Made by a program: the position numbers and the translations under genes | The notes under the pieces: model-generated | What the model saw: the letters and a program-made list of their open reading frames with translations, nothing else | Database searches by the model: none | What the model was told of the DNA's origin: nothing | Assembly: GCF_000175615.1 (NCBI RefSeq) | Contig: NZ_ACVO01000004.1 | Span: forward strand, 74,389-138,388 | Direction of reading: 5' to 3' | Source: Rothia mucilaginosa ATCC 25296 | GTDB lineage: Bacteria; Actinomycetota; Actinomycetes; Actinomycetales; Micrococcaceae | DNA: 64,000 nt | Shown here: positions 15,990 through 25,432 of the stretch, piece by piece | Layout: each line of letters starts with the position of its first letter | Numbering within the stretch: the stretch's first letter is position 1

Positions 15990-17606
15990 ATGCCTTCCAA
16001 CAAGCACAACACCCAGACCACCACCCTCACCCGCCGCGCCGCCCTCACCCTCGGCGGCATGTTCCTCCTCACCGCCTGCGGACCCGCCGCAACCGAACAG
16101 AAACGCCCCGAAGGTTCCGCAAGCCCCATCGGCAGCGCAACCGGCAGCCCCACCGGCACCGCCGAGGCGACCGCCTCCGCAACCCCGAGCGCCACCCCGA
16201 CCCTCGCCCCCGCACTGCCCGAAGCGGAGCAGGAACAGCTACGTGCCGCTCTTACCGCGCTCTTCGCTGACGACACCTACCCGCAGTACAGCCTGCTCGT
16301 CACCGGCATGGACGGGAACCTGCCCAGCATCAAGGCGGCCACCGCACCCGCCGACCTCTACGCCGCCAACGCCGACACCGCACGCGTACCCGCCTCCACT
16401 TTTAAGGTGCTGACCCTGTTCGCACTCAACCACTACGCGAACCTGCAGGCGCGCCTGCGCACACGCGTCACCCGCGACTCCGCCGGACTGTACCTCATGG
16501 CAGGCGGCGACACCCTGCTCGGCGCGGGCGCCTCTGACCCGAAGCAGATTGTCGGACGCGCAGGCCTAACCACCCTCGCCGAGCTGACCGTGAAGGCGCT
16601 GAACGAGGGCGAGAAGCCGACCGCGGCGCTACCCGTCTACCTTGACGGCACCTTCTTCACCGGCCCCGGCGTGAACCCCGGCTGGGATGCCGCCGACGTG
16701 GCGTCCGGCCAGATCACGCCCATTCACCCGATTGCGCTCGAATCGCACACGGTGCCGGGCAAGTCCACCGCAAGCAACCCGGTACGCCCGGACGATGCGG
16801 CGGTTGCCGCCCAGAAGGCGTTCGTGGATGCACTCAACACCGCCGGCAAGGAGTCCGGCATGAGCTTCACCCTCGCGGAGCGCCGCACCGCCCCCGCGGA
16901 AGCGGTTGAAATCGCCGCGGTCGAGTCTGCAACCCTGCTGGAGCAGGCACAACACATGATGCTCGAATCCGACAACGCCCTCGCTGAGGTGCTTGGCCGT
17001 TGCGCCGCCATCGCCGCAGGTAAGGAAGGCAGCGGCGAAGCGGCACAGCAGACCGTGCGCCAGGCACTCGTGGATGCCGGCGTGAACATTGAAAACCTGG
17101 CGCAGGCAGACGTGTGCGGCATGTCGCTGACGGACCGCGTGACCGCCCGAACCCTCGTGCAGGTTGTGGCTCTGCTGAATGCTGATGAGCATGCGGAGCA
17201 GCTGATGAGCACGTTCCCGGTCGCGGGCGTGAGCGGCACCCTGTCTGATCGTTTTGGTGCGGCGAATGCCGTGCACGCGCGCACTTTTGTGCAGGCGAAG
17301 ACCGGCACCCTGTACACGGTGTCTTCGCTGTGCGGTGTGGCGATTCGACCCGACGGCACCCGCCTGATTTTCGCGATTATTCTGAACGATCTGGGCGGCT
17401 CGGATGCGCTGCCCGCCGCGAAGGAACGCGTGGACGCTGCCGCGGCGGCGATTGCGAACCGTTCGACCGCGCCGAGTGCTTCTGTTGCTCCCTCTGCGGT
17501 AGCAGCGAGTGCTTCGGCACCCGCTTCGGACGGGGCAAGCGCCCCGGCTTCTGCGGCTGCTTCGGCGGCAGTTTCTACCGCGGCTGCGGCGGGTGCAGCC
17601 TCCTAG
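15990..17606 (+). CDS. dacB: D-alanyl-D-alanine carboxypeptidase/endopeptidase (PBP4 type), lipoprotein
   Basis: A low-molecular-weight penicillin-binding protein that trims or cleaves peptidoglycan peptides. The active-site triads are visible: STFK (136-139), SDN (327-329) and KTG (437-439), with the large insert between the first two that defines the PBP4 class. The N-terminus TRRAALTLGGMFLLTAC has a lipobox with Cys30 and a twin-arginine, so it is probably a lipoprotein, maybe Tat-exported. Residues 31-75 and the last 50 are Ala/Ser/Thr/Pro-rich linkers. In relatives dacB leads towards tilS; here helicase and exporter genes follow instead. Confidence 0.9.
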   Translation: MPSNKHNTQTTTLTRRAALTLGGMFLLTACGPAATEQKRPEGSASPIGSATGSPTGTAEATASATPSATPTLAPALPEAEQEQLRAALTALFADDTYPQYSLLVTGMDGNLPSIKAATAPADLYAANADTARVPASTFKVLTLFALNHYANLQARLRTRVTRDSAGLYLMAGGDTLLGAGASDPKQIVGRAGLTTLAELTVKALNEGEKPTAALPVYLDGTFFTGPGVNPGWDAADVASGQITPIHPIALESHTVPGKSTASNPVRPDDAAVAAQKAFVDALNTAGKESGMSFTLAERRTAPAEAVEIAAVESATLLEQAQHMMLESDNALAEVLGRCAAIAAGKEGSGEAAQQTVRQALVDAGVNIENLAQADVCGMSLTDRVTARTLVQVVALLNADEHAEQLMSTFPVAGVSGTLSDRFGAANAVHARTFVQAKTGTLYTVSSLCGVAIRPDGTRLIFAIILNDLGGSDALPAAKERVDAAAAAIANRSTAPSASVAPSAVAASASAPASDGASAPASAAASAAVSTAAAAGAAS

Positions 17607-17652
17607 CGTGTATGCCCGGATAGCCCCGAAAGCCCCCTGAATCACCCCGTGC

Positions 17653-17698
17653 AGGTTGATTTTCTGTAGTGTTTCACGTGAAACCTGAAAATCAACCT
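17653..17698. repeat. 12-bp inverted repeat enclosing a parS-like site
   Basis: AGGTTGATTTTC (17653-17664) and GAAAATCAACCT (17687-17698) are perfect complements and frame the parS-like palindrome. A further AGGTTGATTTTT lies inside the helicase gene near 19692. It could act as the dacB terminator. Confidence 0.65.
17670..17685. promoter_or_regulatory. parS-like ParB binding site
   Basis: TGTTTCACGTGAAACC matches the bacterial parS consensus TGTTTCACGTGAAACA at 15 of 16 positions and contains the full 14-bp core GTTTCACGTGAAAC. ParB loads at such sites to direct chromosome segregation; they cluster near the replication origin, which would place this window in the origin half of the chromosome. 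Confidence 0.75.
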
Positions 17699-17815
17699 CT
17701 CGGGGCGAGGGGTGGCGTAGGGTACTCACACCTCTCTCCACCGGGGCTCGCGCCCGCTCACCCGGCAGGGTTTCACACCCGCCTTGTTTCTCTCTCCTCC
17801 AGCAGAAAAGTCGCC

Positions 17816-20800
17816 ATGAACCTCACCTTCACCCTCGCTGATTTGACCGCCACCTCCGCCTGCGAGTTGCGGCTCTACACCGAGCTTCGAGAGCGTGCGC
17901 AGAAGCAGTCTGCACGCCCAGCCCCCGAGAAGTCCGAGCGCGCCCGCGAAGCGTACCGCGAGTGCCTGCGAGTGCTGACCGAAGGTGGCATGGTCGGCAG
18001 TGGAGTAGTCAGCGGTGAGCATGCGGGTGGTACGGCGCGCCCGGTGCCCCTGGTGGCGACCTCCGCGGCGGGGCTGACCTACACGGTGGAGCTCGACCGC
18101 CTCGACTGCCCGGTTGCGGACAGCACCGCCGAGAGCAATACCGCCCGAATCGTCTGCACCCCGCATCTGAGTGAGGCGGCGCATCGGGCGCTATTGCGCG
18201 GTGCCCTGGCGGCTCACCTGCTGACCGCTAGTGCAACCGCGAGCACCGAGAATGCCGAGAATGTGAGGCGCCTCGACCTTCATCTGGAGCACGGCGCAAA
18301 TGAGTACTGCGCGGGGTCCGAATCGGAACCCTCTGAGCACCACTCCCCCGTTCCTCAACCTCACCGAGTTGATTCGGCGCGTATTCTGCCGCTGGTTCGC
18401 CTGCAGGAGCAGCGCCTCCTGCTGCTCACCGAGGCGCTGAACGAGGGTGTAGAACCGGCGAAACTTGCCGAGCGCATCCCCTATTTTCTGACCTGCGACG
18501 AGTGCCCGGCGTGCCTGAACGCGGCGGCATCTCTTGCCCTCGCGACCGATGCCCCGGAGCTCGTCACCGAAGACACTGCCGAAGATACCGCCGAGAATCC
18601 GGAAACTGAGGAGCACCCGGTCATGTACCGGGTGCCCGCCGCGGTGGAGAACGACAGCGAACAGTACCGCCTGCAGTGCCTGCTAGATGCCCAGCTCGCG
18701 TCCCTGGAGGAGCACGCGGCAGAGCACGGCTGGGGTGCCGGTGAACTTGAGGCGGCGATGCTACTGTCCATGACGAACTATCACCGCCGCGAGCGTGCCC
18801 CGTTCTGGCGTGAGCACATTCGCCGCCTGGAGGACGGCCCGACGGCGTGGGTAGCGAGCCGCGATTACGCGTACCTTGATCGAGTGCAGGTGCTTTCGGT
18901 GGAGCATGCGCATGCTCTTCTGAACACCCCCGCAGACCTGGAGGCGCTTGCCGCCGCCATGAAGGAGCCCGCCGAGGTTGAGGACGCCCCCGGCTGGTAT
19001 CGTGTGCGCGGCGCGCAGGTGCGTCTGTTGCGTGCGCGAATTGATGCTGACCCGAGCCTGGTGATTGCGCCCTCTGACCGTGCGGTTTTTTGTGCGTATG
19101 AAGCGGGGTTGAGCCCGCAGATTGCGCTGGACCGTATGGAGTCGCAGGTGAATTATTTCCGTGCGTCGAATCCGGGTGAGCGTGTGCCCGCCGAGTTGGC
19201 GGCGACGGGTTTCTTTGGCTTGCGTGTGCTGGCGGTGGCGCAGGGCGGTTTCAGAGCCGGATCTGAGGGTTCTGCGGACCCCGAAGAGGCTGCCGCAGAG
19301 TCCGGCGAGTCGGCTGGCGAGTTCTTGGAGGTGCTTCTGCAGGAGCGCATCCGCGTGAAGGATGAGCCGCACGGTGCCCTGCCTTCGGGTATTGGTCCTG
19401 GCGATCCGGTGTCTACGGCGACGATTGAGGCGGCTCTGCAGTCTGATGTGCACGGGTTGCTCTTCGGCGGCGCGCTCATGCCCAACGACTCCGTGCTTAA
19501 TGACCCCGTATCCGATGAAGATTCCGAGCCCTCCGAGGCTCCCTCCTCGTCCCGCGCCCTGCCGAGCGTGCTCGATGCAGCAGCTTCGCTGACGGGGGTG
19601 GAGAGTGCCTCCGCGGATTTGCTGTTCCGCCGCGCGCCGCGCATGAAGAGGAGCACCTCGAACACCAAAAATGTAGAAAATCTACCTCTTGAGGTTGATT
19701 TTTCCGCCTCTAACCTGCCCGCAGTGGATGCCGTGCACGCGGCGGTTCGCGCTCTCGACCATTCCTATGTGGCGGTTCAGGGCCCTCCGGGTGCGGGTAA
19801 GACCTTCCTCGCCTCGCACGTGATTGCGCGCCTGGTGGCTGAGGGCGCGAAAGTGGGCGTGGTGGCTCAGTCGCATGCGGTGATTGAGAATCTCATGTTG
19901 GCGTGCTGTGCCCGTGATGGTTTTGATGTTTCGCGTGCGGTGCGTCTGCGCGGTAAGTCAGTGACTCCGGACGCCCCGTGGTCTGAGGTGTCTGATTCTG
20001 AGCTGGTGGAGCTGATTTCCGGTGAGGGCGGTCTACTCTTTGGCGGCACGGTGTGGGATTACGTGAGTGAGCGTCGCGTGCCTGCCGGGTCGCTGGATGT
20101 TCTGGTGGTTGATGAGGCGGGCCAGTTCTCTCTGACGAATACGGTGGCGGCGGCTCGTGCGGCACGTTCGGTGCTGCTGTTGGGTGATCCACAGCAGTTG
20201 CCGCAGGTGTCGACGGGTGTGCACCCGTACCCGGTGGATGTTTCGGCGCTGGGCTGGTTGTCTGATGGGGCGGCGGCGCTGGACCCTCGTTTTGGCTATT
20301 TCTTGGGCGAGTCGTGGCGCATGGATTCGGCGTTGTGCGAGCGGGTTTCGTGGCTGTCGTATGACGGCGCGTTGGCGAGCGCGGCGGCGACGGCTGGTCG
20401 CGCCTTGCAGGGTGTTGCACCGGGTGTGGTGTCGTATCCGGTGGAGCATGCGGGTTGTTCGGTGCGTTCTGTGCAGGAGGCGCAGGCGGTGGTGGATTGC
20501 GTGCGCGAGTTGTTGGGTCGTGAGTGGGTTCCGGCGGCTGGTGCTGAGCCGCGCCCGTTGGCGGCGGAGGATTGCATTGTGGTGGCGGCGTATAACGCGC
20601 AGGTTGATTGTGTGCGTGAGGCGCTGATTGCTGCTGGTTTGGCGGATTCTTCGGGTGCTGGTGTGCGTGTGGGCACGGTGGATAAGTTCCAGGGTCAGGA
20701 GGCTGCGGTGGTGTTGGTGTCGTTGGCGTCGTCGCGGGTTGATTCTGGGCGCGGTGCCGGGTTTGTGCTGTCGCCGAATCGTTTGAATGTGGCGGTGTCG

Positions 20801-20911
20801 CGCGGTCAGTGGCAGGCGGTGTTGGTGCATTCGCCGTGGGTGGCGCGTTCGGTGCCGCAGGATGTTGAGGAGGTGCTGGCTCTGTCGGGCTTCGCGGGCC
20901 TGGTGGAGTAG
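17816..20911 (+). CDS. superfamily I helicase, TM0106/RecB-like nuclease-helicase family
   Basis: 1031 residues from ATG 17816. The C-terminal 400 residues form a UPF1/Dna2-like superfamily I helicase: GPPGAGKT (656-663), DEAGQ (766-770), LLLGDPQQLPQV, then GTVDKFQGQEA and the final NRLNVAVSRG. The N-terminus FTLADLTATSACELRLYTEL and the CDECPAC cysteine cluster resemble TM0106-type RecB-like nucleases fused to helicases, but I could not find an intact nuclease core, so that half may be degenerate. Expected role: cytosolic DNA/RNA unwinding in repair. The frame extends to 17669 through the parS-like site; I regard that part as non-coding. Confidence 0.78.
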   Translation: MNLTFTLADLTATSACELRLYTELRERAQKQSARPAPEKSERAREAYRECLRVLTEGGMVGSGVVSGEHAGGTARPVPLVATSAAGLTYTVELDRLDCPVADSTAESNTARIVCTPHLSEAAHRALLRGALAAHLLTASATASTENAENVRRLDLHLEHGANEYCAGSESEPSEHHSPVPQPHRVDSARILPLVRLQEQRLLLLTEALNEGVEPAKLAERIPYFLTCDECPACLNAAASLALATDAPELVTEDTAEDTAENPETEEHPVMYRVPAAVENDSEQYRLQCLLDAQLASLEEHAAEHGWGAGELEAAMLLSMTNYHRRERAPFWREHIRRLEDGPTAWVASRDYAYLDRVQVLSVEHAHALLNTPADLEALAAAMKEPAEVEDAPGWYRVRGAQVRLLRARIDADPSLVIAPSDRAVFCAYEAGLSPQIALDRMESQVNYFRASNPGERVPAELAATGFFGLRVLAVAQGGFRAGSEGSADPEEAAAESGESAGEFLEVLLQERIRVKDEPHGALPSGIGPGDPVSTATIEAALQSDVHGLLFGGALMPNDSVLNDPVSDEDSEPSEAPSSSRALPSVLDAAASLTGVESASADLLFRRAPRMKRSTSNTKNVENLPLEVDFSASNLPAVDAVHAAVRALDHSYVAVQGPPGAGKTFLASHVIARLVAEGAKVGVVAQSHAVIENLMLACCARDGFDVSRAVRLRGKSVTPDAPWSEVSDSELVELISGEGGLLFGGTVWDYVSERRVPAGSLDVLVVDEAGQFSLTNTVAAARAARSVLLLGDPQQLPQVSTGVHPYPVDVSALGWLSDGAAALDPRFGYFLGESWRMDSALCERVSWLSYDGALASAAATAGRALQGVAPGVVSYPVEHAGCSVRSVQEAQAVVDCVRELLGREWVPAAGAEPRPLAAEDCIVVAAYNAQVDCVREALIAAGLADSSGAGVRVGTVDKFQGQEAAVVLVSLASSRVDSGRGAGFVLSPNRLNVAVSRGQWQAVLVHSPWVARSVPQDVEEVLALSGFAGLVE

Positions 20912-21405
20912 CACCTAGTGCAGCCCTTATTCTGTGCTCTTCTACACTCCCCCGCCCGCTGCGTTGCAGGCGTCTTTGGTGTGCCCGGAATCGGGTTTAG
21001 CTGAGGTTCAGCTGAGGTTTAGTTGGGTGGAAGCACCAAAAATGAATTATAGTCAAACTAACCCTAATGTCAATACTCAAAATGAGGAAAGTTTTTCAAC
21101 TAGCGTTCATGTATATGATTCACATCTCTTATAGAATCTAAAGTATCGCGCGACACACTTCTTGTGCGGGGAGTGGCTCCCGATGAGCCGCCCCGTGCAT
21201 CCTCAACCACCCCGTGATAACCGGCGGGCCCGTCATGACCGGCGGGCACAGGCAAAAACAAGCGAAAACAAGCGAATACAGGCAGGCACAGCCGGCTGTC
21301 GGGGTATTCACTCATACGATTGCGTGCTACGAATTGCGCACAACGAACTACGCACGACGGATTGCACGCCGCGCGACACCATAAACCCCATCGTGGAGGT
21401 CCCCC
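20912..21405. other. intergenic region upstream of the MFS gene
   Basis: About 490 bp. The part 21040-21160 is AT-rich and holds TATAGT (a possible -10) and a 19-codon frame starting MRKVFQLAF near 21086 with no ribosome site. No convincing gene. Confidence 0.4.
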
Positions 21406-22647
21406 ATGAGTGTCAACACCGAGCTACTCAAGAATAGAGATTTTCGAAATACTCTCTTCGCCATTGGAGCCAACCAGCTCTCAGACTCGATGAGCTATAT
21501 CACCACGCCCATCATTATTTTGGCGCTGACCGGCTCCCCCGAAGCTGCGAGTATCACCCTCTTCGTCGCGGGTGTTCTCGCCACCTGCGCCGGAGCAGTA
21601 TCTGGAACATGGGTCGACAGAATCGGCCCCTCAAAATGCCTGGCACTGTCCTGTATCGGCCAGTCACTGTCCTGGATAGCGATTCTTCTCTACCTCGTTT
21701 TCAACGTCACCAACATTTACGTTTTGGTGATCACGATTTCTCTAGCCGCCATCATTTCCACCTTCGACTACCCGAGCGAGCAGTCCATCATCACCCGCGT
21801 AGTTCCCAAGGAACACCTGGGCTACGCCTCCGGTATGGGCGAGACGCGCGAGTCCACCGCTAACCTGCTGGGCGGCCCGGTCGCCGGCATCATTATCGGC
21901 TTCTCGACCGTGCTCATGACCGCCGTTCACGCGGTCGTTAACCTGCTGGCGTTCATCGTCGCTCCCAAGAGCTACGGCGCTAGTCAGCAGCCCGCAGAAG
22001 AGGAGGAAGGCGAGAAAACCAGCTTCTGGCAGGACTCAAAAGCCGGTTTCGAGTACATCCTGAAGAACAAGGTACTGGTGTCCATCGCGTTCGTTTCAAC
22101 GCTTGCAAACTTTGGAACGGTCGGCATTCCGCTCACCTTCATCTACTACTACACCTTGGAGGGCGCACACCCGCTCTTCATCGGCATCTTTGCGAGCGCC
22201 TTCGGCGTGGGCGTGCTGCTCGGTTCGTTCCTGGTCGGCCCGCTGACCGAGAAGTTTGCGCTCGGCCCGCTCGGTATCACCTCCCTGGCCATCATGTCGG
22301 CCTGCTACCTGTTGCTGCCGGTGGTTCATTCGATGCTGTGGACGGTGTGCCTGCTGATTGTGCTGGCGGGTATTGTGCTCCCCTCCTTCAATTCGAGCAT
22401 CATTGCGTACATTAACGCATCCACCCCGGAGCACATGATCGGTCGCGTGCATTCGGTGCAGGGCATCCCGAACATGGCACTGACCCCGCTGGCTGTTCTG
22501 CTGGCAGGCTTCCTCATTGTTGATTGGGGTATTACGTACACGGCGCTGTTCTACGCGGTGTTCATTTTCCTGTCGCTGGTGGTGATGGTATTCCAGAAGC
22601 CGCTGCGTCAGCTGCCGCATATCTCGCAGGTAACGAACGCACAGTAG
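21406..22647 (+). CDS. MFS transporter, probable drug or macrolide exporter
   Basis: 413 residues with about twelve hydrophobic segments and a charged central loop (EEEEGEK near residue 200) splitting two six-helix halves. The opening NRDFRNTLFAIGANQLSDSM and the sequence GTWVDRIGPSKCL between helices 2 and 3 fit the MFS_3 (macrolide-efflux/enterobactin-exporter-like) group. ATG 21406 follows GGAGG. It stands alone between a helicase and the SatD-like gene, so its substrate cannot be inferred. No regulator gene is adjacent. Confidence 0.82.
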   Translation: MSVNTELLKNRDFRNTLFAIGANQLSDSMSYITTPIIILALTGSPEAASITLFVAGVLATCAGAVSGTWVDRIGPSKCLALSCIGQSLSWIAILLYLVFNVTNIYVLVITISLAAIISTFDYPSEQSIITRVVPKEHLGYASGMGETRESTANLLGGPVAGIIIGFSTVLMTAVHAVVNLLAFIVAPKSYGASQQPAEEEEGEKTSFWQDSKAGFEYILKNKVLVSIAFVSTLANFGTVGIPLTFIYYYTLEGAHPLFIGIFASAFGVGVLLGSFLVGPLTEKFALGPLGITSLAIMSACYLLLPVVHSMLWTVCLLIVLAGIVLPSFNSSIIAYINASTPEHMIGRVHSVQGIPNMALTPLAVLLAGFLIVDWGITYTALFYAVFIFLSLVVMVFQKPLRQLPHISQVTNAQ

Positions 22648-22683
22648 TTCCGCGGTAGCCCCGTCTATCAACTCCACTCAACG

Positions 22684-22741
22684 CCCCCGAAAGCGAATAA
22701 TTCAACGTGCACTTGCATGAAAATTATTTTCCTTTCGGGGG
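22684..22741. terminator. terminator after the MFS gene
   Basis: CCCCCGAAAG (22684-22693) pairs with CTTTCGGGGG (22732-22741), with GAATAATT/AAATTATT continuing the stem inside. Confidence 0.75.
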
Positions 22742-22825
22742 TGTTCTACGTCCTTTCGAGGATTTCTGCACACAGTGCATTCTCACGATAATTCCCCTTA
22801 TCAATGCGCATTTTTAGGGGTTTAA

Positions 22826-23509
22826 ATGTTGCCGGTATTACGGCGAACCTTACGCCGCTTGTTGAAGGTTTTACGGCATAATAGGAAGGTGTTCGTTCTA
22901 ACCTTTATTCAACGTTCCGCACAGCACTCACTCACTGCACTGTCGGACGAACTCGCAAAGCTCAACCCGCGTGTTGCCTTCGCCCAGACATACCCTGATG
23001 AAATTCAGGGCGCCTTCGACCGCGCCAGCGACGCACTCCACGCGGCGCTCATTGCCGCGCGCGATAACGGCTTCTGGGTCGGCATCGGAATCGGCGAGCT
23101 CAACATCCCCCGATTCGCAGGCGCACTCGGCGCCGTCAGCACCACCGACTGCACCGGCGACGCCCTCGAATTCTCACGCCTCGCCGTCGAAGAAGCACAA
23201 GGAGGCGCACCCGTACGCTGCATCAGCGTCAGCGCCGACAACCGCCACCTCGCCGACCTCGCCGCAGGCTCCGCACGCCTGCTCTACCGCGTATGCGCCG
23301 ACCGCACCGACGCCGAATGGCGCGTAGTAAACCTGCTCGTACCCGGCGTACGCGGCCAGCAGAAGGCCGCCGCAACCGCGCTCGGCATCACCACCCAGGC
23401 AGTCAGCCGCACCCTCGTCCGCTCCCTCTGGCACGAGGAGCAGGCGGCACGCGGTGCGCTCATCGAACTGCTGACCCGTATTGACCGTTCGCGCCGCCGT
23501 GCCACCTAA
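22826..23509 (+). CDS. SatD-like protein with C-terminal HTH
   Basis: 227 residues. The middle (FAQTYPDEIQGAFDRASDAL, then VGIGIGELN) resembles the SatD family, whose members carry a cyclase-like fold. The C-terminal part, about residues 165-210 (GVRGQQKAAATALGITTQAV), looks like a winged or simple helix-turn-helix. The first 25 residues are very basic. ATG 22826 has AGGGG five bases upstream. Neither target nor ligand can be inferred. It is flanked by terminators on both sides, so it is monocistronic. Confidence 0.55.
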   Translation: MLPVLRRTLRRLLKVLRHNRKVFVLTFIQRSAQHSLTALSDELAKLNPRVAFAQTYPDEIQGAFDRASDALHAALIAARDNGFWVGIGIGELNIPRFAGALGAVSTTDCTGDALEFSRLAVEEAQGGAPVRCISVSADNRHLADLAAGSARLLYRVCADRTDAEWRVVNLLVPGVRGQQKAAATALGITTQAVSRTLVRSLWHEEQAARGALIELLTRIDRSRRRAT

Positions 23510-23600
23510 CCGCCGCCGCGCATCCCTCATTCTTTCGCGCTTGCCCGCCTATAGTGCCTACCAGCCTCTCGTACCTGCCAGCGCGGAACCGAACACCTGA

Positions 23601-23650
23601 TCCCGCCCGTGATGGTCACCCCCTGCCAGGGGTGAACCGTCCGGGCGGGA
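23601..23650. terminator. terminator after the SatD-like gene
   Basis: TCCCGCCC (23601-23608) pairs with GGGCGGGA (23643-23650), with an inner CACCCC/GGGGTG stem. Confidence 0.7.
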
Positions 23651-23721
23651 CGCTCTTTAAGCCCGCGCTGAATACCCTGTAGCTCGACGGGCAAAACCAG
23701 AGAAAAGGTAGACTTATCTTT

Positions 23722-24453
23722 ATGCCTCTTTCAGAACTTTCCGTCAGCACCCAGAACTATCTCAAGGAAATCTGGAGCCTCGAAGAATGGACCAAAACCC
23801 CTGCCACCGCATCCGCCCTGGCAGAACGCATGGGCCTGCGCATTTCTTCGGTATCTGACGGCCTCAAGCGCCTCGCCGCCGCCGACCTGATCGAGCATCA
23901 GCCCTACGGCGCTATTGAGCTTACTGAAACCGGCCGCTCCTACGCGCTGGCAATGATCCGCCGCCACCGCCTCATTGAGACGTTCCTCGTGGAGACGCTC
24001 GGCTACACCTGGGACCGTGTGCACGACGAGGCGGAGGTTCTGGAGCACGCGGTATCCGACTTCATGGTGGACCGCATCGACACCCTGCTGGGGCACCCGA
24101 CCCGCGACCCGCACGGCGACCCGATTCCGGATTCTTCGGGGCATATTAGTTTTCCGCAGACCGTGCCGCTGAGCCAGTGCGAACCCGGCGAAACAGTCGT
24201 GCTCGAACGCATTAACGATGATGACCCGCGCCTGCTGCGTTACCTGCAGGGCCACGGTTTTGTGCCCGGCGTGCGCCTACACATTGAGGAGGGTGCGCCC
24301 TTCTCGGAGGCGGTGAACGTGAGCGTGGTCGGTGCCGGTTCCGGCAACCTGCACGAGACGGACGCGGCTGGCGCGGTGAAGCCCGGCGGCACCATTATTC
24401 CGTTGGGTGCGGAGGCGACCGCCTCCCTGTTCGTGTCCCGCACGGTGCGCTAG
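23722..24453 (+). CDS. DtxR/MntR-family metal-dependent repressor
   Basis: 243 residues in three parts: an N-terminal winged helix (residues 5-65, TASALAERMGLRISSVSDGL), a helical dimer/metal-binding domain (about 70-140, with MIRRHRLIETFL and HDEAEVLEHAVSD giving the usual His/Glu/Asp ligands), and a C-terminal SH3/FeoA-like domain (155-240). Such proteins bind DNA when loaded with Mn2+ or Fe2+ and shut off uptake. It converges on the manganese-type ABC importer at 24548-27444, which carries a palindromic operator, so it is very likely its repressor. The name MntR fits better than DtxR/IdeR because of that context. Confidence 0.88.
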   Translation: MPLSELSVSTQNYLKEIWSLEEWTKTPATASALAERMGLRISSVSDGLKRLAAADLIEHQPYGAIELTETGRSYALAMIRRHRLIETFLVETLGYTWDRVHDEAEVLEHAVSDFMVDRIDTLLGHPTRDPHGDPIPDSSGHISFPQTVPLSQCEPGETVVLERINDDDPRLLRYLQGHGFVPGVRLHIEEGAPFSEAVNVSVVGAGSGNLHETDAAGAVKPGGTIIPLGAEATASLFVSRTVR

Positions 24454-24492
24454 GCGCAGGGCGGTAGAGGCACCCTAGAATTTCAGAAAATA

Positions 24493-24532
24493 GCGCTAGG
24501 CGGAGGTCCCGTAAAGGGCCTCCGCCTAGCGC
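24493..24532. terminator. bidirectional terminator between the DtxR-like and permease genes
   Basis: GCGCTAGGCGGAGG and its complement form a perfect 14-bp stem, with CCC/GGG continuing inside. It separates convergent genes. Confidence 0.85.
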
Positions 24533-24547
24533 TGTATTGAGTTAGTT

Positions 24548-25432
24548 TTAGGAAGCTGAGGGCTCAGTTTTCGTTGCAGCAGTGCTGAGTCGGCGGGCAC
24601 GCATCCTGCCCAGCAGACCGTAGCGCGGGGCGAACACGTACGCCAGGGCGAACAGTATGCCCTGCGTGACGACCACGGCACCGCCGGGAGATACATCCGC
24701 GTGGTAGCTGGCGTACAGGCCGGTCAGCGTGCCGGCCAGGGAGACTCCCACGCTCACCGCGAGCATCGGCACAAACCGGTCCGTGATGAGGCGCGCGGTG
24801 GAGCCGGGGATGACGAGCATCGCCACGACCAGCACCACGCCCACGATTTGCAGCGCCACCACGGAGGTTAGCGCCAGCATAATGAGTAGCAGCGCGCCGA
24901 GCAGACGCGGACGCAGCCCCACCGCCTGCGCGAAGCCCGGGTCGAAGGCGTACAGTACGAAGTCGCGGCGCTTGACCAGCAGCACGGCGGCAACCACCAC
25001 CGCGAGGATAGCGACCTGCCAGACGTCCGACCAGGACACGCCCAGCACGTTACCGAAGAGAATATGGTTCAGGTCGGTATTCGACGGCGTGACCGAAATC
25101 AGCACCAGACCGAACGCGAACATGGTCGTGAACACGATGCCGATCGCGGCGTCTTCGCGCACGCGGCCGCTACGCCGCACCCCGCCGATGAGCGCCACAG
25201 CCAGGAGTGCGGCAATGACCGCGCCCACTGCGAAGGGCGCACCGAAAATGTAGGCGAGCACCACGCCGGGTAGCACCGCATGCGAGATTGCGTCACCCAT
25301 GAGCGACCAACCGAGCAGCACGAGCCAGCAGGAGAGCAGGGCGCAGACGGCGGCGGCTATGACGGTGACCACGAACGCGCGGAGCATGAAGGGCAGGGTC
25401 AGCGGCTCCACCAGAAAGTTGAGGATGTCCAT
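24548..25432 (-). CDS. metal ABC transporter permease (Mn/Zn/Fe family)
   Basis: 294 residues with eight or nine hydrophobic segments, typical of the ABC-3 permease family. The stretch WSLMGDAISHAVLPGVVLAY is the conserved coupling region of these permeases, and VVLVVAMLVIPGSTARL near residue 200 is also characteristic. It begins directly after the ATPase gene stop (ATG 25432 against stop 25433), so the two are cotranscribed and probably coupled. Inner-membrane channel for the metal delivered by the lipoprotein encoded at 26482-27444. Confidence 0.92.
   Translation of the reverse strand: MDILNFLVEPLTLPFMLRAFVVTVIAAAVCALLSCWLVLLGWSLMGDAISHAVLPGVVLAYIFGAPFAVGAVIAALLAVALIGGVRRSGRVREDAAIGIVFTTMFAFGLVLISVTPSNTDLNHILFGNVLGVSWSDVWQVAILAVVVAAVLLVKRRDFVLYAFDPGFAQAVGLRPRLLGALLLIMLALTSVVALQIVGVVLVVAMLVIPGSTARLITDRFVPMLAVSVGVSLAGTLTGLYASYHADVSPGGAVVVTQGILFALAYVFAPRYGLLGRMRARRLSTAATKTEPSAS

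Noticed and set aside
17669-17815. Extended start of the helicase (MFHVKPENQ)
   Set aside because: The extension translates the parS-like palindrome and an inverted repeat and is not like the family start, which begins at 17816.
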